Source of the DNA: CAYQJL01 sp964612295
GTDB taxonomy: Bacteria; Eisenbacteria; RBG-16-71-46; CAIMUX01; WJJG01
Direction: 5' to 3'
Assembly (NCBI GenBank): GCA_964612295.1
Contig: CAZTDY010000013.1
Location: forward strand, 9,657-73,656
DNA length: 64,000 bases
Below are positions 45,517 through 54,785 of this stretch, piece by piece; the first letter of the stretch is position 1, and each line of letters begins with the position of its first letter. The notes below the pieces were generated by a model that had not been told where the DNA came from, ran no database searches, and saw nothing but the letters and a program-made list of their open reading frames with translations. The position numbers and the translations under genes are program-made.

Positions 45517-47148
45517 ATGCAAGAGCACAGCCCACAGGCGAGTTACCTCGCGGGCAGCGCGGGCCTCCGGTCCTGGCTTGCTTCGACCGATCACAAGCGC
45601 ATCGCGATCAGCTACCTGGCCGGCCTCTTCAGCATCCTTCTGTTGGGGGTGACCTTTGCCCAGTTCCTGCGAATGGGCGCCCAGGCAGGGGATGGCGCGG
45701 TTCTCGCCGGCGGCGTTCTCGGGAAGCTCTCCAGCCTTCACGGCATCGTGATGGTGTTCTTCTTTGTGTTGCCCGCGATTCCCGCAACGCTCGGCAACTT
45801 TGTCCTACCGCTGATGCTGGGGGCGAAGGACCTGGCCTATCCGCGCTTGAACCGACTCGCGCTGCATCTGTACTTGTGCAGCGGCCTCTGTCTCGTGATC
45901 GCGATTGTCGCGGGCGCGGTGGACACCGGTTGGACGCTGCTTCCCGCCACGGGAGGGGGGCAGGCCACCGCGCAGTTCTTCCTCGGGCTCGGACTTCATT
46001 TGCTGGCTTTGAATCTCATCCTCACGGGGCTGAACTTCGTCGTGACCATCACCCGTATGCGGCCGGCCCACTGGAGCGGTGCAGACCTGCCGGTGATGGT
46101 CTGGTCACTTTTCGCCGTCGGTGTTCTCTTGATCCTCTGCGGCCCCTTCCTGGGCGGGATCGGACTCCTGGTGGCCGGCAGCCAGCTCGGAAACGCGGGA
46201 TGGTTGTCCGTCGCAGGGGGAGTGGACCTCCTCGGGTACCGGCAGCTCTTCTGGTTCTTCAGTCATCCGGCCCTCTTCGTGGCCGTGCTTCCCGCGATCG
46301 GGGTGGTGAGCGAGATCCTGGCGACCTTCTCCCGCAAGCCGGTCAGCGGCGGCCTGCAGGTCCCGATCTCGATCTGGGCCCTGGCGGGGCTGTCCTTCGT
46401 GGGGTGGGGAACACACCTGTTTGCGGGCGGGCAGTCTCCGCTCTCGAGCACCGTCTTCAGCGCCCTGTCGCTGTTGGTCGCCATTCCCGCCACCTACATC
46501 GCTTACCATTGGCTGGCCACCCTGCATCGCGGGGCGATCGAGATCACCACCCCGCTGCTGTTCGCGCTGGCCGCGCTGATGCAGCTTGCGGTGGGCGCTC
46601 TGAGCGGGCTTTTCATCGGCGCCTTGTCGACGGGGATTCATCTTGAGTCGAGCACCTTTGTTGTCGGGCACCTGCACTACCTTCTCGCGGGTGGCACCCT
46701 CACCGCACTCCTGGCGGGCCTCTACTACTGGTGGCCCAAGATGTTCGGCCGCCGGACCAACGCGCGATGGGGGAATCTGGGCGCCGGCCTGATCTTCCTG
46801 GGGATCAACCTGGCCTTCTTCCCTACCTTCATCGCGGGGGCGGCGGGCCTGCTCACCCGCAGCGCCGCAGCCGACCCGGCTTTCGGGCCCGCCCTCGGCC
46901 TGGCCACCGTGGGCATCGGCATCTTCTCGCTCGGCTTGTTGGTTGTGGTGTTCAACCTGTTGCACTCGGCGATCTCGGGCGAGCCGGCACCCGCGAATCC
47001 GTGGGGTGGCGCCACGGCCGAATGGGCGATTGCCTCGCCGCCGCCGCTGGCTGCCGACGCCACCGACCCGGCGATCCCCTATGACTTCGGCGCCCAGGAG
47101 TTCGATCCTCAAACCGGAAACTACCGAACCGCTTCCGTGGAGGGCTAA
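45517..47148 (+). CDS. CoxA-like haem-copper oxidase subunit I with altered active site
   Basis: This 543-residue protein has about twelve helices and A-type features (STDHKRIA, H75 in SLHGIVM, LGNFVLPLMLGAKDLAYPRLN). It keeps haem ligands H75, H385 and H387, plus H250 and H300. Compared with bovine or Rhodobacter CoxA: the HPEVY motif is HPALF, so the glutamate (A252) and the crosslinked tyrosine (F254) are missing; the HH pair is TH (T299, H300); the K-channel lysine is I328; and the HD pair before the haem histidines is ES. Oxygen reduction by the standard mechanism is unlikely. It could be a nitric-oxide-reductase-like branch or an electron conduit. Confidence 0.9.
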   Translation: MQEHSPQASYLAGSAGLRSWLASTDHKRIAISYLAGLFSILLLGVTFAQFLRMGAQAGDGAVLAGGVLGKLSSLHGIVMVFFFVLPAIPATLGNFVLPLMLGAKDLAYPRLNRLALHLYLCSGLCLVIAIVAGAVDTGWTLLPATGGGQATAQFFLGLGLHLLALNLILTGLNFVVTITRMRPAHWSGADLPVMVWSLFAVGVLLILCGPFLGGIGLLVAGSQLGNAGWLSVAGGVDLLGYRQLFWFFSHPALFVAVLPAIGVVSEILATFSRKPVSGGLQVPISIWALAGLSFVGWGTHLFAGGQSPLSSTVFSALSLLVAIPATYIAYHWLATLHRGAIEITTPLLFALAALMQLAVGALSGLFIGALSTGIHLESSTFVVGHLHYLLAGGTLTALLAGLYYWWPKMFGRRTNARWGNLGAGLIFLGINLAFFPTFIAGAAGLLTRSAAADPAFGPALGLATVGIGIFSLGLLVVVFNLLHSAISGEPAPANPWGGATAEWAIASPPPLAADATDPAIPYDFGAQEFDPQTGNYRTASVEG

Positions 47149-47158
47149 GACAAGGTCC

Positions 47159-49690
47159 ATGAGTGGTCTGATGCCACAGCAGATGCCCGCGGTCGGGACC
47201 GCCCCCAGGCGCCCGCGCACCGACACGCCTCTTTCCCGGGAGACGCTCAGCGGCGTCTCGCCCAAAAGCGGGGCGGCGGCGGATCAGTGCGTGCACTGCG
47301 GTCTCGGGCTGGGTCAGGGGCATCGGGCAGAGGACGGACCCTTCTGCTGCCATGGATGCCGCACCGTCTACGAGCTGATCCACTCGGAAGGCCTAGACCG
47401 CTTCTACGATCTCAAGCAGTGCGCGATCACGCCGCCCGGCAACCTGCGTCCCGAGACCTTCGCCTGGCTCGAGCCGCTCGTGAACGCCTCGCCGGCCCTG
47501 CCGGGCAGCAGTGTGCGACGGCTCCAACTGGATATCCAGGGGGTGCACTGCGCCGCATGTGTCTGGCTCTTGGAGCAGCTCTTTGCGCGTCATGGAGCAG
47601 GCCGTCAGCTGCGGATCAATCCCGCCCTCGGCACGGTCGATCTGGCCTGGGATACCGATGCCGGTGACCTGCGCGACTTTCTGGCCGACGTGGAACGTTT
47701 CGGGTACCGCTGCGGCCCGCCGCGCAAGGAGACGCCGAAGCGTTCGCGTGATCTGCTCACCCGCCTGGGGATCTGCGTCGCCGCTGCCATGAACGTGATG
47801 ATCTTCAGCCTGTGCTATTACATCGGAATGGCGCCTGAGGATGGGGCGATCTACGAGTTGTTCGGTCAACTCAACATCGGATTGGCCACGATCGCGGTGG
47901 CGGTCGGTGGCTGGCCCTTCGCGCGCGGTGCCTGGCACGGGCTCAGGCGCGGCGTAGCCCACCTCGACCTGCCGATCGCCCTCGGTATGGCGCTGTCCTA
48001 TCTGGGATCGACCTACACCTACTTCGCCCACGGCGTGGAGGCGGCCTACTTCGACACCATCACGATTTTCGTCACCTTGATGCTGGTCGGGCGCTGGCTC
48101 CGGGAACACGTTCTCGAGCGCAACCGGAACGCGCTTTTGTCCTCGGCGGGGGTCGCCGACCTCTTCGCCCGCCGGTTCCGGGGCGACGACCTGCAGGTGA
48201 TCTCGGCCAGCGAGATCCGCACCGGGGACGAGCTGTGGATTGCGCCCGGCGACCTGGTGCCGGCCGCCGGCATTCTGATGCACCGGGCGGCGTCGATCGC
48301 CCTTGATTGGATCACGGGAGAGGCGGATCCGCATGCCGCCTCCCCGGGAGATACGGTGCCCAGCGGCGCATTCAACGCGGGCCGGCAGGGCTTTCGCGTG
48401 ACGGCCACGGAGGACTTTTCGGCTTCCCGCCTGAATGATCTCCTGAGTGCGAATGGGGCCGAGGATCGGGATTCCCCGGCCGCCTCCTCTTGGTGGCACC
48501 GGGTGTCGACCATCTACGTCACGGCCATCGTCGTGTTGGCCTCGCTGGGATTCGTCCTCTGGATCGGCGAAGGCGCCCGGCGCGCGGTCGAGGTCAGCGT
48601 GGCCGTGCTGGTCGTCACCTGCCCGTGTGCGCTCGGACTCGCGCTGCCGCTCGGCAGGGAGCTGATCCACGCACTTCTGCGCCGCTACGGAGTCCTGCTC
48701 CGGCGTGACGGGTTCTTGGACCGTGCCCTTCGGGTCCGGCAGGTCGTGTTCGACAAGACCGGTACCTTGACCAAGGGGCAGCTCAGCCTGCTTCCCGACT
48801 CCAGAACGGCGCTGCGCGGTTTGGATGATGCTTCCCAGCGCGTGCTCTGGAACATGACGAGTCGGAGCAATCACCCGGTCAGCCGCTGCGTGGCCGCCGC
48901 CCTCAGCCTGGGCGTGCTGCCGACCGATGATCAGCCTGCCGCCACCGTGCTTGCCGATGCCGATGCCGTCATCGAGGAGACTGGACGCGGTCTGCACTGG
49001 ACGCGGGGTGATGTGGAGTATCGCTTCGGGAAGCCCTCTTTCGTTGCTGGCCCGGGCTTCCCGGTCGAACCGGGCGGTGATGGACCGCCGCGCGCTCTCT
49101 TCGCCATGGATGACCGGATTCTCCTGGAGGTCGAGCTTCAGGAAGAGGTCAAGGCTGATGCGGCCGACGAGGTGGCCGCTCTCGAAGCGGCCGGTTACAC
49201 GGTGCATCTGCTGAGCGGCGATGCGCCCGAGAAGGTTGCGGCAGTGGCTCGGAGGGTCGGCCTGGCGACCGGACAGATTCACGGGGCGCTCACGCCCGAA
49301 GGAAAAGCGCAGGTCGTTGCGGACTTGAACCGGGGCGATACGATGATGGTCGGTGACGGCCTCAACGACAGCCTGAGCTTCGATGCGGCTCTCTGTGCGG
49401 GCACCCCGGCCGTCGATCGTGCGGTCCTGCCGAGCAAGGCGGACTTCTACTTCCTGGGTGATGGGATTGCAGCGGTTCGCCGTTCCCTGCAGGCGGCCGC
49501 CCGCCTGCGGCGCGTGCAGAACGGCAATCTGGTGTATGCCGTGCTTTACAACGGAATCGCGGTCGCACTCAGCCTGGCCGGACTGGTGAGTCCGGTGGTC
49601 GCGGCCATTCTGATGCCCGTAAGTTCGGTGACAATTGTGGTCCTCACGAGCCGGCGGCTCTCACGAGGGGAGGCGAGATGGATATCCTGA
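47159..49690 (+). CDS. ccoI: CcoI-type copper P1B ATPase
   Basis: This 843-residue transporter has an N-terminal cysteine cluster (CVHCGLGLG...FCCHGCRTVYELI) and a metal-binding domain with CAACVW near 125, both typical of CcoI/FixI. Eight helices hold CPC in TCPCALGLALP; the ATPase core has TGE, DKTGTLTKG, an SNHP motif and GDGLNDS. CcoI supplies copper for cbb3 oxidase maturation at the inner membrane. The ATG at 47159 follows AAGG just after the coxA stop; a longer frame overlapping coxA is rejected. Confidence 0.93.
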   Translation: MSGLMPQQMPAVGTAPRRPRTDTPLSRETLSGVSPKSGAAADQCVHCGLGLGQGHRAEDGPFCCHGCRTVYELIHSEGLDRFYDLKQCAITPPGNLRPETFAWLEPLVNASPALPGSSVRRLQLDIQGVHCAACVWLLEQLFARHGAGRQLRINPALGTVDLAWDTDAGDLRDFLADVERFGYRCGPPRKETPKRSRDLLTRLGICVAAAMNVMIFSLCYYIGMAPEDGAIYELFGQLNIGLATIAVAVGGWPFARGAWHGLRRGVAHLDLPIALGMALSYLGSTYTYFAHGVEAAYFDTITIFVTLMLVGRWLREHVLERNRNALLSSAGVADLFARRFRGDDLQVISASEIRTGDELWIAPGDLVPAAGILMHRAASIALDWITGEADPHAASPGDTVPSGAFNAGRQGFRVTATEDFSASRLNDLLSANGAEDRDSPAASSWWHRVSTIYVTAIVVLASLGFVLWIGEGARRAVEVSVAVLVVTCPCALGLALPLGRELIHALLRRYGVLLRRDGFLDRALRVRQVVFDKTGTLTKGQLSLLPDSRTALRGLDDASQRVLWNMTSRSNHPVSRCVAAALSLGVLPTDDQPAATVLADADAVIEETGRGLHWTRGDVEYRFGKPSFVAGPGFPVEPGGDGPPRALFAMDDRILLEVELQEEVKADAADEVAALEAAGYTVHLLSGDAPEKVAAVARRVGLATGQIHGALTPEGKAQVVADLNRGDTMMVGDGLNDSLSFDAALCAGTPAVDRAVLPSKADFYFLGDGIAAVRRSLQAAARLRRVQNGNLVYAVLYNGIAVALSLAGLVSPVVAAILMPVSSVTIVVLTSRRLSRGEARWIS

Positions 49691-49902
49691 TCGTCACCGT
49701 CTTCGTGAGTCTGGTGCTGGTTGCCGGCGGGGTCCTGTTCTTCGTGTCTCGTTTGCGGGAGGGTGACTTCGAACATGGAGATCGCCTGTCGCTCCTGCCG
49801 TTGGCCGAGGATGCCAACCGTGATCCTCGCGAATCCGAGACGCGCTCTGGACCGGCGCCGAAACGAAAACTCAATGGGGAAGAGACAAGAGTTCACTCAT
49901 AG
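49678..49902 (+). CDS. ccoS: cbb3 oxidase maturation protein CcoS
   Basis: This 74-residue protein has one N-terminal helix (about 4-24) followed by FVSRLREGDFEHGDRLSLLPL, the family pattern of CcoS. It overlaps the end of ccoI by 13 bases and is 20 bases upstream of ccoNO. CcoS is needed for cofactor insertion in cbb3 oxidase. Confidence 0.87.
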   Translation: MDILIVTVFVSLVLVAGGVLFFVSRLREGDFEHGDRLSLLPLAEDANRDPRESETRSGPAPKRKLNGEETRVHS

Positions 49903-49922
49903 ACTGGGAGGCATAGCGTCAC

Positions 49923-52361
49923 ATGCAAGCCACGAGCTCGGTGACAAAGCGGATCGTCTACGACGATAGCATCGTACGAGCCTTCTCGATCGCCACCATG
50001 GTTTGGGCGGCGGTGGGAATGCTCGTGGGGGTGATCGTCGCAACGCAGCTCTCGTTCTGGCAGGCCAACCTGGGAACGAGCTGGCTGACCTTTGGCCGCC
50101 TGCGCCCGCTGCACACGAATGGCGCAATCTTTGCATTCGTTGGCAACATGATCTTTGCCGGCGTCTACTATTCGACGCAGCGGCTGCTCAAGACGCGGAT
50201 GGCCTCTGACCTACTGGGCTGGGTTCACTTCTGGGGGTGGCAACTCATCATCGTAGCTGCCGCCATCACATTCCCGCTCGGCCTCACCCAGAGTAAGGAA
50301 TATGCCGAGCTGATCTGGCCAATCGACATCGCTGTCGTGCTGGTCTGGGTCGTCTTTGCGGCTAACTTCTTCTGGACCCTCGGGATCCGAAACGAGAAGA
50401 ATCTCTACGTGGCGATCTGGTTCTACATCGCCACGATTGTGACCGTGGCCGTGCTCTACATCGTGAACAACCTGCAGTTGCCAACCAGCTTCACGCACTC
50501 CTATCCGATCTGGCGCGGCGTGCAGGACGCGCTGGTGCAGTGGTGGTACGGGCACAACGCGGTCGCCTTCTTCTTGACGACCCCGATCTTGGGCATCATG
50601 TACTACTTCCTGCCCAAAGCCGCTGGCCGGCCGGTCTATTCCTATCGCCTGTCGATCGTGCACTTCTGGACCCTGATCTTCCTCTACATCTGGGCCGGCC
50701 CGCACCATCTGCTGTACACGGCATTGCCGGATTGGGCGCAGACTTTGGGTGTGATTTTCAGCGTTATGCTCTGGGCTCCGTCTTGGGGCGGCATGCTCAA
50801 CGGTCTTCTTACGCTGCGAGGGGCGTGGGACAAGCTCCGCACCGATCCCGTGATCAAGTTCTTCATCGTGGCAGTGACCTTCTACGGGATGTCGACCTTC
50901 GAAGGACCGCTCCTGGCGCTCAAGAGTGTCAACGCGCTGGCCCACTACACCGACTGGATCATTGGCCACGTGCACGCAGGCGTTCTGGGTTGGAACGGTT
51001 TTATGGCCGCGGGAATGCTCTACTGGCTGATTCCCAGGCTGTACGGCACCGAGCTCAAATCGAAGAAGATGGCCGAGATGCACTTCTGGGTGGGCACCTT
51101 CGGGATGCTGCTCTACATCGTGGCCATGTGGATCGGTGGGGTAAGCCAGGGCCTCTTCTGGGGTGCGCTGGATGGTGAAGGCTTCCTCAAGTACCCCGAC
51201 TTCATCGAGGGTCTGTTGGCCTCCCAGTTCCTCTATCAGATGCGCCTGATTGGCGGCCTGATCTACTTGATCGGCTTCCTCATGATGATCGGCAACCTGA
51301 TTGGGACGATGCGCCAGGGTAAGGCGGCCACGGTCGAAGCCGAGGTCATGGTGCCGGACAAGAGCGGTCCGAACTTCTGGACCCTGATCTTCTCCCCGCC
51401 GGTGTTGATTTCGGCGGCGGTGGTTGCATTGGCCGTGATTCTCGGCGCGGCGGACGTGCTGACCGGCATCGTTGCGCTGGTCTTCCTCGAGGTCATGGTG
51501 ATCGTCATGATCCTCGCCTTCGGCGCAAAGAAAGAGGGCAAGAGCTGGCACGACATGATCGAGGGCCATCCCATGGCCTTCTCGGTCCTCGTTCTTCTGG
51601 CCATCCTTGTTGGGGGACTGGTGGAGATCATTCCCACCGTGACGACCCGCTCTGAGGTGCCCGAGCAACCGACGGCCGTGGTTGCCGCAGCACCGGGGGA
51701 CAGCGTTTTCGTGGCCGCTGACAGTACCGGCGCGGCGCCCGACAGTCTCGCCGCGGTCGAGCCTCCGTTGGAGATGTCGGTGTATGAGTATGTGCAAGAG
51801 CCCTACAGCCCGTTGGAGCTGGCCGGCCGCGACATCTACATTCAGGAGGGTTGTTATAACTGTCACAGCCAGATGATCCGGCCCTTCCGGCATGAGACGC
51901 TGCGTTACGGCGACTACTCTCGGCTGGAGGAGTTCATCTATGACACGCCATTCCAGTGGGGGAGCAAGCGCACCGGGCTCGACCTGCACCGGGTCGGTGG
52001 CAAGTACGGGAATTCCTGGCACTATCTGCATTTCGATGACCCGCGCTCAACGTCGCCGGGCTCAAACATGCCGCCGTACTCTTTCTTCAAGACGAACCGC
52101 GTGGACTTCGCCGAACTCGCCGGCAAGATGGGAGTCCTGCGCAAGATCGGCGTGCCGTACACGGATGAGGAGATCATGACCTCTGCCGGCACGGCCATGA
52201 GCCAGGCGCTCCTGATCACCGAGGATCTCGCCACCCAGTCGATACCCGTCGATCCGGAAAGCGAGATGGTCGCGATCATCGCCTACATGCAGCGCATGGG
52301 TCGCGGACCCCAGCCGGTGGTGGCCGACGACGCGACCGCCAGTGCCGAGGGAGGACGCTAA
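49923..52361 (+). CDS. ccoNO: Fused cbb3 oxidase subunits CcoN-CcoO
   Basis: This 812-residue fusion starts with CcoN (about 1-470): haem b ligand in RPLHTNG, CuB region WWYGHNAV, HH in GPHHLLY, the C-family tyrosine in VYSYRLSIVHFW and haem histidines in IGHVHAG. Two further helices lead to CcoO (about 600-812), with CYNCH near 645 and the SQMIRPFRHE signature. All catalytic residues appear intact, so this is the genuine oxygen-reducing oxidase of the cluster. An intervening A/D/S-rich linker lies near 580-620. Confidence 0.95.
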   Translation: MQATSSVTKRIVYDDSIVRAFSIATMVWAAVGMLVGVIVATQLSFWQANLGTSWLTFGRLRPLHTNGAIFAFVGNMIFAGVYYSTQRLLKTRMASDLLGWVHFWGWQLIIVAAAITFPLGLTQSKEYAELIWPIDIAVVLVWVVFAANFFWTLGIRNEKNLYVAIWFYIATIVTVAVLYIVNNLQLPTSFTHSYPIWRGVQDALVQWWYGHNAVAFFLTTPILGIMYYFLPKAAGRPVYSYRLSIVHFWTLIFLYIWAGPHHLLYTALPDWAQTLGVIFSVMLWAPSWGGMLNGLLTLRGAWDKLRTDPVIKFFIVAVTFYGMSTFEGPLLALKSVNALAHYTDWIIGHVHAGVLGWNGFMAAGMLYWLIPRLYGTELKSKKMAEMHFWVGTFGMLLYIVAMWIGGVSQGLFWGALDGEGFLKYPDFIEGLLASQFLYQMRLIGGLIYLIGFLMMIGNLIGTMRQGKAATVEAEVMVPDKSGPNFWTLIFSPPVLISAAVVALAVILGAADVLTGIVALVFLEVMVIVMILAFGAKKEGKSWHDMIEGHPMAFSVLVLLAILVGGLVEIIPTVTTRSEVPEQPTAVVAAAPGDSVFVAADSTGAAPDSLAAVEPPLEMSVYEYVQEPYSPLELAGRDIYIQEGCYNCHSQMIRPFRHETLRYGDYSRLEEFIYDTPFQWGSKRTGLDLHRVGGKYGNSWHYLHFDDPRSTSPGSNMPPYSFFKTNRVDFAELAGKMGVLRKIGVPYTDEEIMTSAGTAMSQALLITEDLATQSIPVDPESEMVAIIAYMQRMGRGPQPVVADDATASAEGGR

Positions 52362-52363
52362 TC

Positions 52364-52570
52364 ATGTTTGGTGAATTCTATGCGGGCAGCAACCTGTTGA
52401 TGTGGCCACTGATCGGCTTGGGGATCTTCGTGGTGGCCTTTATCGCGGTGCTGCTCTATGTGCTGGTCGTCGTGCGCGACCGCCACAAACTGGATCGTTT
52501 GGCGGCCCTGCCGCTGGAAGATGATGATGGGTATCCCACGACAGAGGGAGAGTCCGAGAATGACCGATAG
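52364..52570 (+). CDS. ccoQ: CcoQ-like small membrane protein
   Basis: This 68-residue protein has one transmembrane helix (about 11-36) followed by a basic then acidic tail (RDRHKLDRLAALPLEDDDGYP). It lies between ccoNO and ccoP and overlaps the ccoP start by 11 bases. CcoQ is a small assembly or stability subunit of cbb3 oxidase. Identification rests mainly on position and size. Confidence 0.78.
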   Translation: MFGEFYAGSNLLMWPLIGLGIFVVAFIAVLLYVLVVVRDRHKLDRLAALPLEDDDGYPTTEGESENDR

Positions 52571-53189
52571 GAACATCGATCAGCTGCGCGGGCACACGTA
52601 TGACGGCATTGAGGAATTCGACAACCGGTTGCCCAACTGGTGGCTCTTCATCCTCTACGGATCGATCGTCTTTGCCGTGGGGTACTGGCTGGTCTTCCAC
52701 TCGCTGAAGATCGCCGACTTGCCCACGGTGCAGTATGAGAAATCGATGATCGCAGCAGCCGAGGCCCAGCTCGCACGCATGACCGAAGGGGGCTTGAACG
52801 ACGAGAGTCTCGAGCTCATGGGCACGCTGCCGGCGCAGGTCGATGCGGGGCAGGAGATCTTCACCAAGTACTGCGTGGCTTGCCACCTTGACCAGGGGCA
52901 GGGGAGCATCGGTCCGAACCTCACCGACCGGTACTGGATCCATGGGGGCAAACCCATGCAGATGTACAACACGGTCACCAACGGTGTGCTCGAGAAGGGG
53001 ATGGCCGCCTGGGGACGCCAGCTTGGTCCGAGCCGTGTCGCCTCCGTAGTTGCATATTTGTTGACTTTGCGAAATACTGACATTCCAGGGAAGGCTCCTG
53101 AAGGGGAGCTGATGCCGGTGGAGGTGGAGACGCCGCCTGTTGAAGAGGCCGGGATTCCGAGCGAAGGGGCTCCCACAACGGATGAGTGA
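52560..53189 (+). CDS. ccoP: Mono-haem CcoP-type cytochrome c
   Basis: This 209-residue protein has the CcoP N-terminus (HTYDGIEEFDNRLPNWW, then a helix at about 28-48) and a single haem motif CVACH near 103. Standard CcoP carries two haem domains; only one is present, and the length is correspondingly short. The ATG at 52560 lies within the end of ccoQ. It delivers electrons to CcoO and CcoN. The stop overlaps the ccoG start. Confidence 0.92.
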   Translation: MTDRNIDQLRGHTYDGIEEFDNRLPNWWLFILYGSIVFAVGYWLVFHSLKIADLPTVQYEKSMIAAAEAQLARMTEGGLNDESLELMGTLPAQVDAGQEIFTKYCVACHLDQGQGSIGPNLTDRYWIHGGKPMQMYNTVTNGVLEKGMAAWGRQLGPSRVASVVAYLLTLRNTDIPGKAPEGELMPVEVETPPVEEAGIPSEGAPTTDE

Positions 53190-54600
53190 GCAGAACGACC
53201 AGGGAAACCGTCCATCTGATCGTGCACGGCACCCCGACCTCGACACCATGTACGTGATCAACGAGGACGGCTCCCGCAACTTTCTCCACCCGGCCGACGT
53301 CCGTGGCAAGTGGCAAACGACCGTCAATTGGTTGTGGGCCATCGTCTTGATCATCTACGTCGGTGTGCCGTGGCTTCAGATCGGCGACCGGCCGGGGGTC
53401 CACTTTGATATCCCCGGTCGTGCGGCGCACGTCTTCGGACAGAGCTTCACCAACCAGGACATGCCGCTGCTGTTTTTCGTGCTCACCGGCTTCGGCTTCA
53501 CGCTGTTCGTCGGCACCGCACTCTTCGGGCGCGTCTGGTGCGGCTTCTTCTGCCCTCAGACCGTGATGATGGAAGGCGTGTTCCGCAAGATCGAGCGGTT
53601 GGTCGAGGGACGTCGCGCACAGCGAATCCGTCGCAACCTGGGACCGATGACCGCCGGTAAGTTCTGGCGCAAGACAATCAAGCACATCCTCTTCGTGCTG
53701 CTTTCCGGCGCGACGGCGCACGTATTCACGAGCTATTTCCTGCCGATGCGTGAGCTCATCCCCGATTTGTGGTTGAACGCAGGCGCGCACAAAGCTGCGT
53801 TCATCTGGACGGCGGCCTGGACGCTGGTCCTCTATTTCAACTACAGCTGGTTCCGGGAGCAGACCTGCCTCATCATCTGCCCCTACGGGCGCCTTCAGTC
53901 GGCGATGATCGACCAGGACACGGTCGTGATCGGCTACGACACGGCGCGTGGCGAGCCCCGCGGCAAGGGCGAGGGTGAGCGGGGGGATTGCGCGGACTGC
54001 TACCGATGCGTGGAGACCTGCATCACCGGGATCGACATCCGCAACGGGCTCCAGATGGAGTGCCTCGCCTGCACACGATGCATCGATGCCTGCAATGAAG
54101 TGATGGCTCGCCTGGGCCGGGAGCCGGGCCTGGTCCGCTTCGACTCCCAGCGCGCGCTGGGGGGCGAGGCGCGCAAGGCGCTCCTCGGTCGTCCGCGCGT
54201 CTGGTTGTACCTCTGCCTTGGACTGGTCGGACTCGTGGCCACCTCACTGGCCTTTACCGGGCGCGACGCGTTTGTGGTCAATACTCTGCGCGCACGCGGG
54301 ATGCCATACGTCCTGGAGGGCGAACGGCTTCGCAATCTCTATACCCTGCACATCCAAAACAAGAACGATCGCGAGGTGACGTATCAACTGGTTCCTGAGC
54401 AGAATCCCGACGGCCCGGTGGTCGAATACGTGATCCCGCAGACGACGCTCCAGTTGGGTGGGCTCGAAGATGCACAGGTGCCGATCTTCGCGTACTGCGC
54501 GCGCTCTCTCTACCGAGAGTCCTTCCCGCTCTTTGTCACGGTGACCGACTCGGTGAGCGGCGAGAGCCGCAAGGTGAAGATGGAATTCCGCGGGCCGTAG
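53182..54600 (+). CDS. ccoG: cbb3 oxidase accessory Fe-S protein CcoG
   Basis: This 472-residue membrane protein (also called FixG/RdxA) has about five helices, the WCGFFCPQT and CLIICPYGRLQSAMID motifs, and two [4Fe-4S] motifs (CADCYRCVETC and CLACTRCIDAC). The C-terminal third is a soluble beta-rich domain. CcoG reduces or handles copper for cbb3 assembly. The ATG at 53182 overlaps the ccoP stop. Confidence 0.94.
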   Translation: MSEQNDQGNRPSDRARHPDLDTMYVINEDGSRNFLHPADVRGKWQTTVNWLWAIVLIIYVGVPWLQIGDRPGVHFDIPGRAAHVFGQSFTNQDMPLLFFVLTGFGFTLFVGTALFGRVWCGFFCPQTVMMEGVFRKIERLVEGRRAQRIRRNLGPMTAGKFWRKTIKHILFVLLSGATAHVFTSYFLPMRELIPDLWLNAGAHKAAFIWTAAWTLVLYFNYSWFREQTCLIICPYGRLQSAMIDQDTVVIGYDTARGEPRGKGEGERGDCADCYRCVETCITGIDIRNGLQMECLACTRCIDACNEVMARLGREPGLVRFDSQRALGGEARKALLGRPRVWLYLCLGLVGLVATSLAFTGRDAFVVNTLRARGMPYVLEGERLRNLYTLHIQNKNDREVTYQLVPEQNPDGPVVEYVIPQTTLQLGGLEDAQVPIFAYCARSLYRESFPLFVTVTDSVSGESRKVKMEFRGP

Positions 54601-54631
54601 CGGTCCGCGCGACCCCTTTGAGGACCTCGCC

Positions 54632-54757
54632 ATGAAACGCTGGCTGCGCGACAACCCCTGGATCTGGATCGTCCTCTTCCTGATGGCGGTGGTGGTGTCG
54701 AGCTTTGCGATCATCGTGATCGCGACGGTGAATGCCCCTGAGCTGTTGCCGCACTAA
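54632..54757 (+). CDS. 41-residue membrane peptide, last gene of the cco operon
   Basis: A short frame follows ccoG by 31 bases, with a GAGG site upstream of the ATG. The product begins basic (KRWLRDNPW), has one hydrophobic helix (about 11-33) and a short tail. At this position one expects CcoH, but the soluble FixH domain is absent. It may be a truncated FixH or a novel small subunit. Confidence 0.6.
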   Translation: MKRWLRDNPWIWIVLFLMAVVVSSFAIIVIATVNAPELLPH

Positions 54758-54785
54758 GGGCGCGCTCCCGGCACATCATCGCTCC

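Noticed and set aside
47393..49282. 629-residue minus-strand frame
   Set aside because: It is antisense to the CcoI-type ATPase, whose catalytic motifs are all in the plus frame.
50211..52031. 606-residue minus-strand frame
   Set aside because: It is antisense to ccoNO, with charged low-complexity sequence and no recognisable fold.
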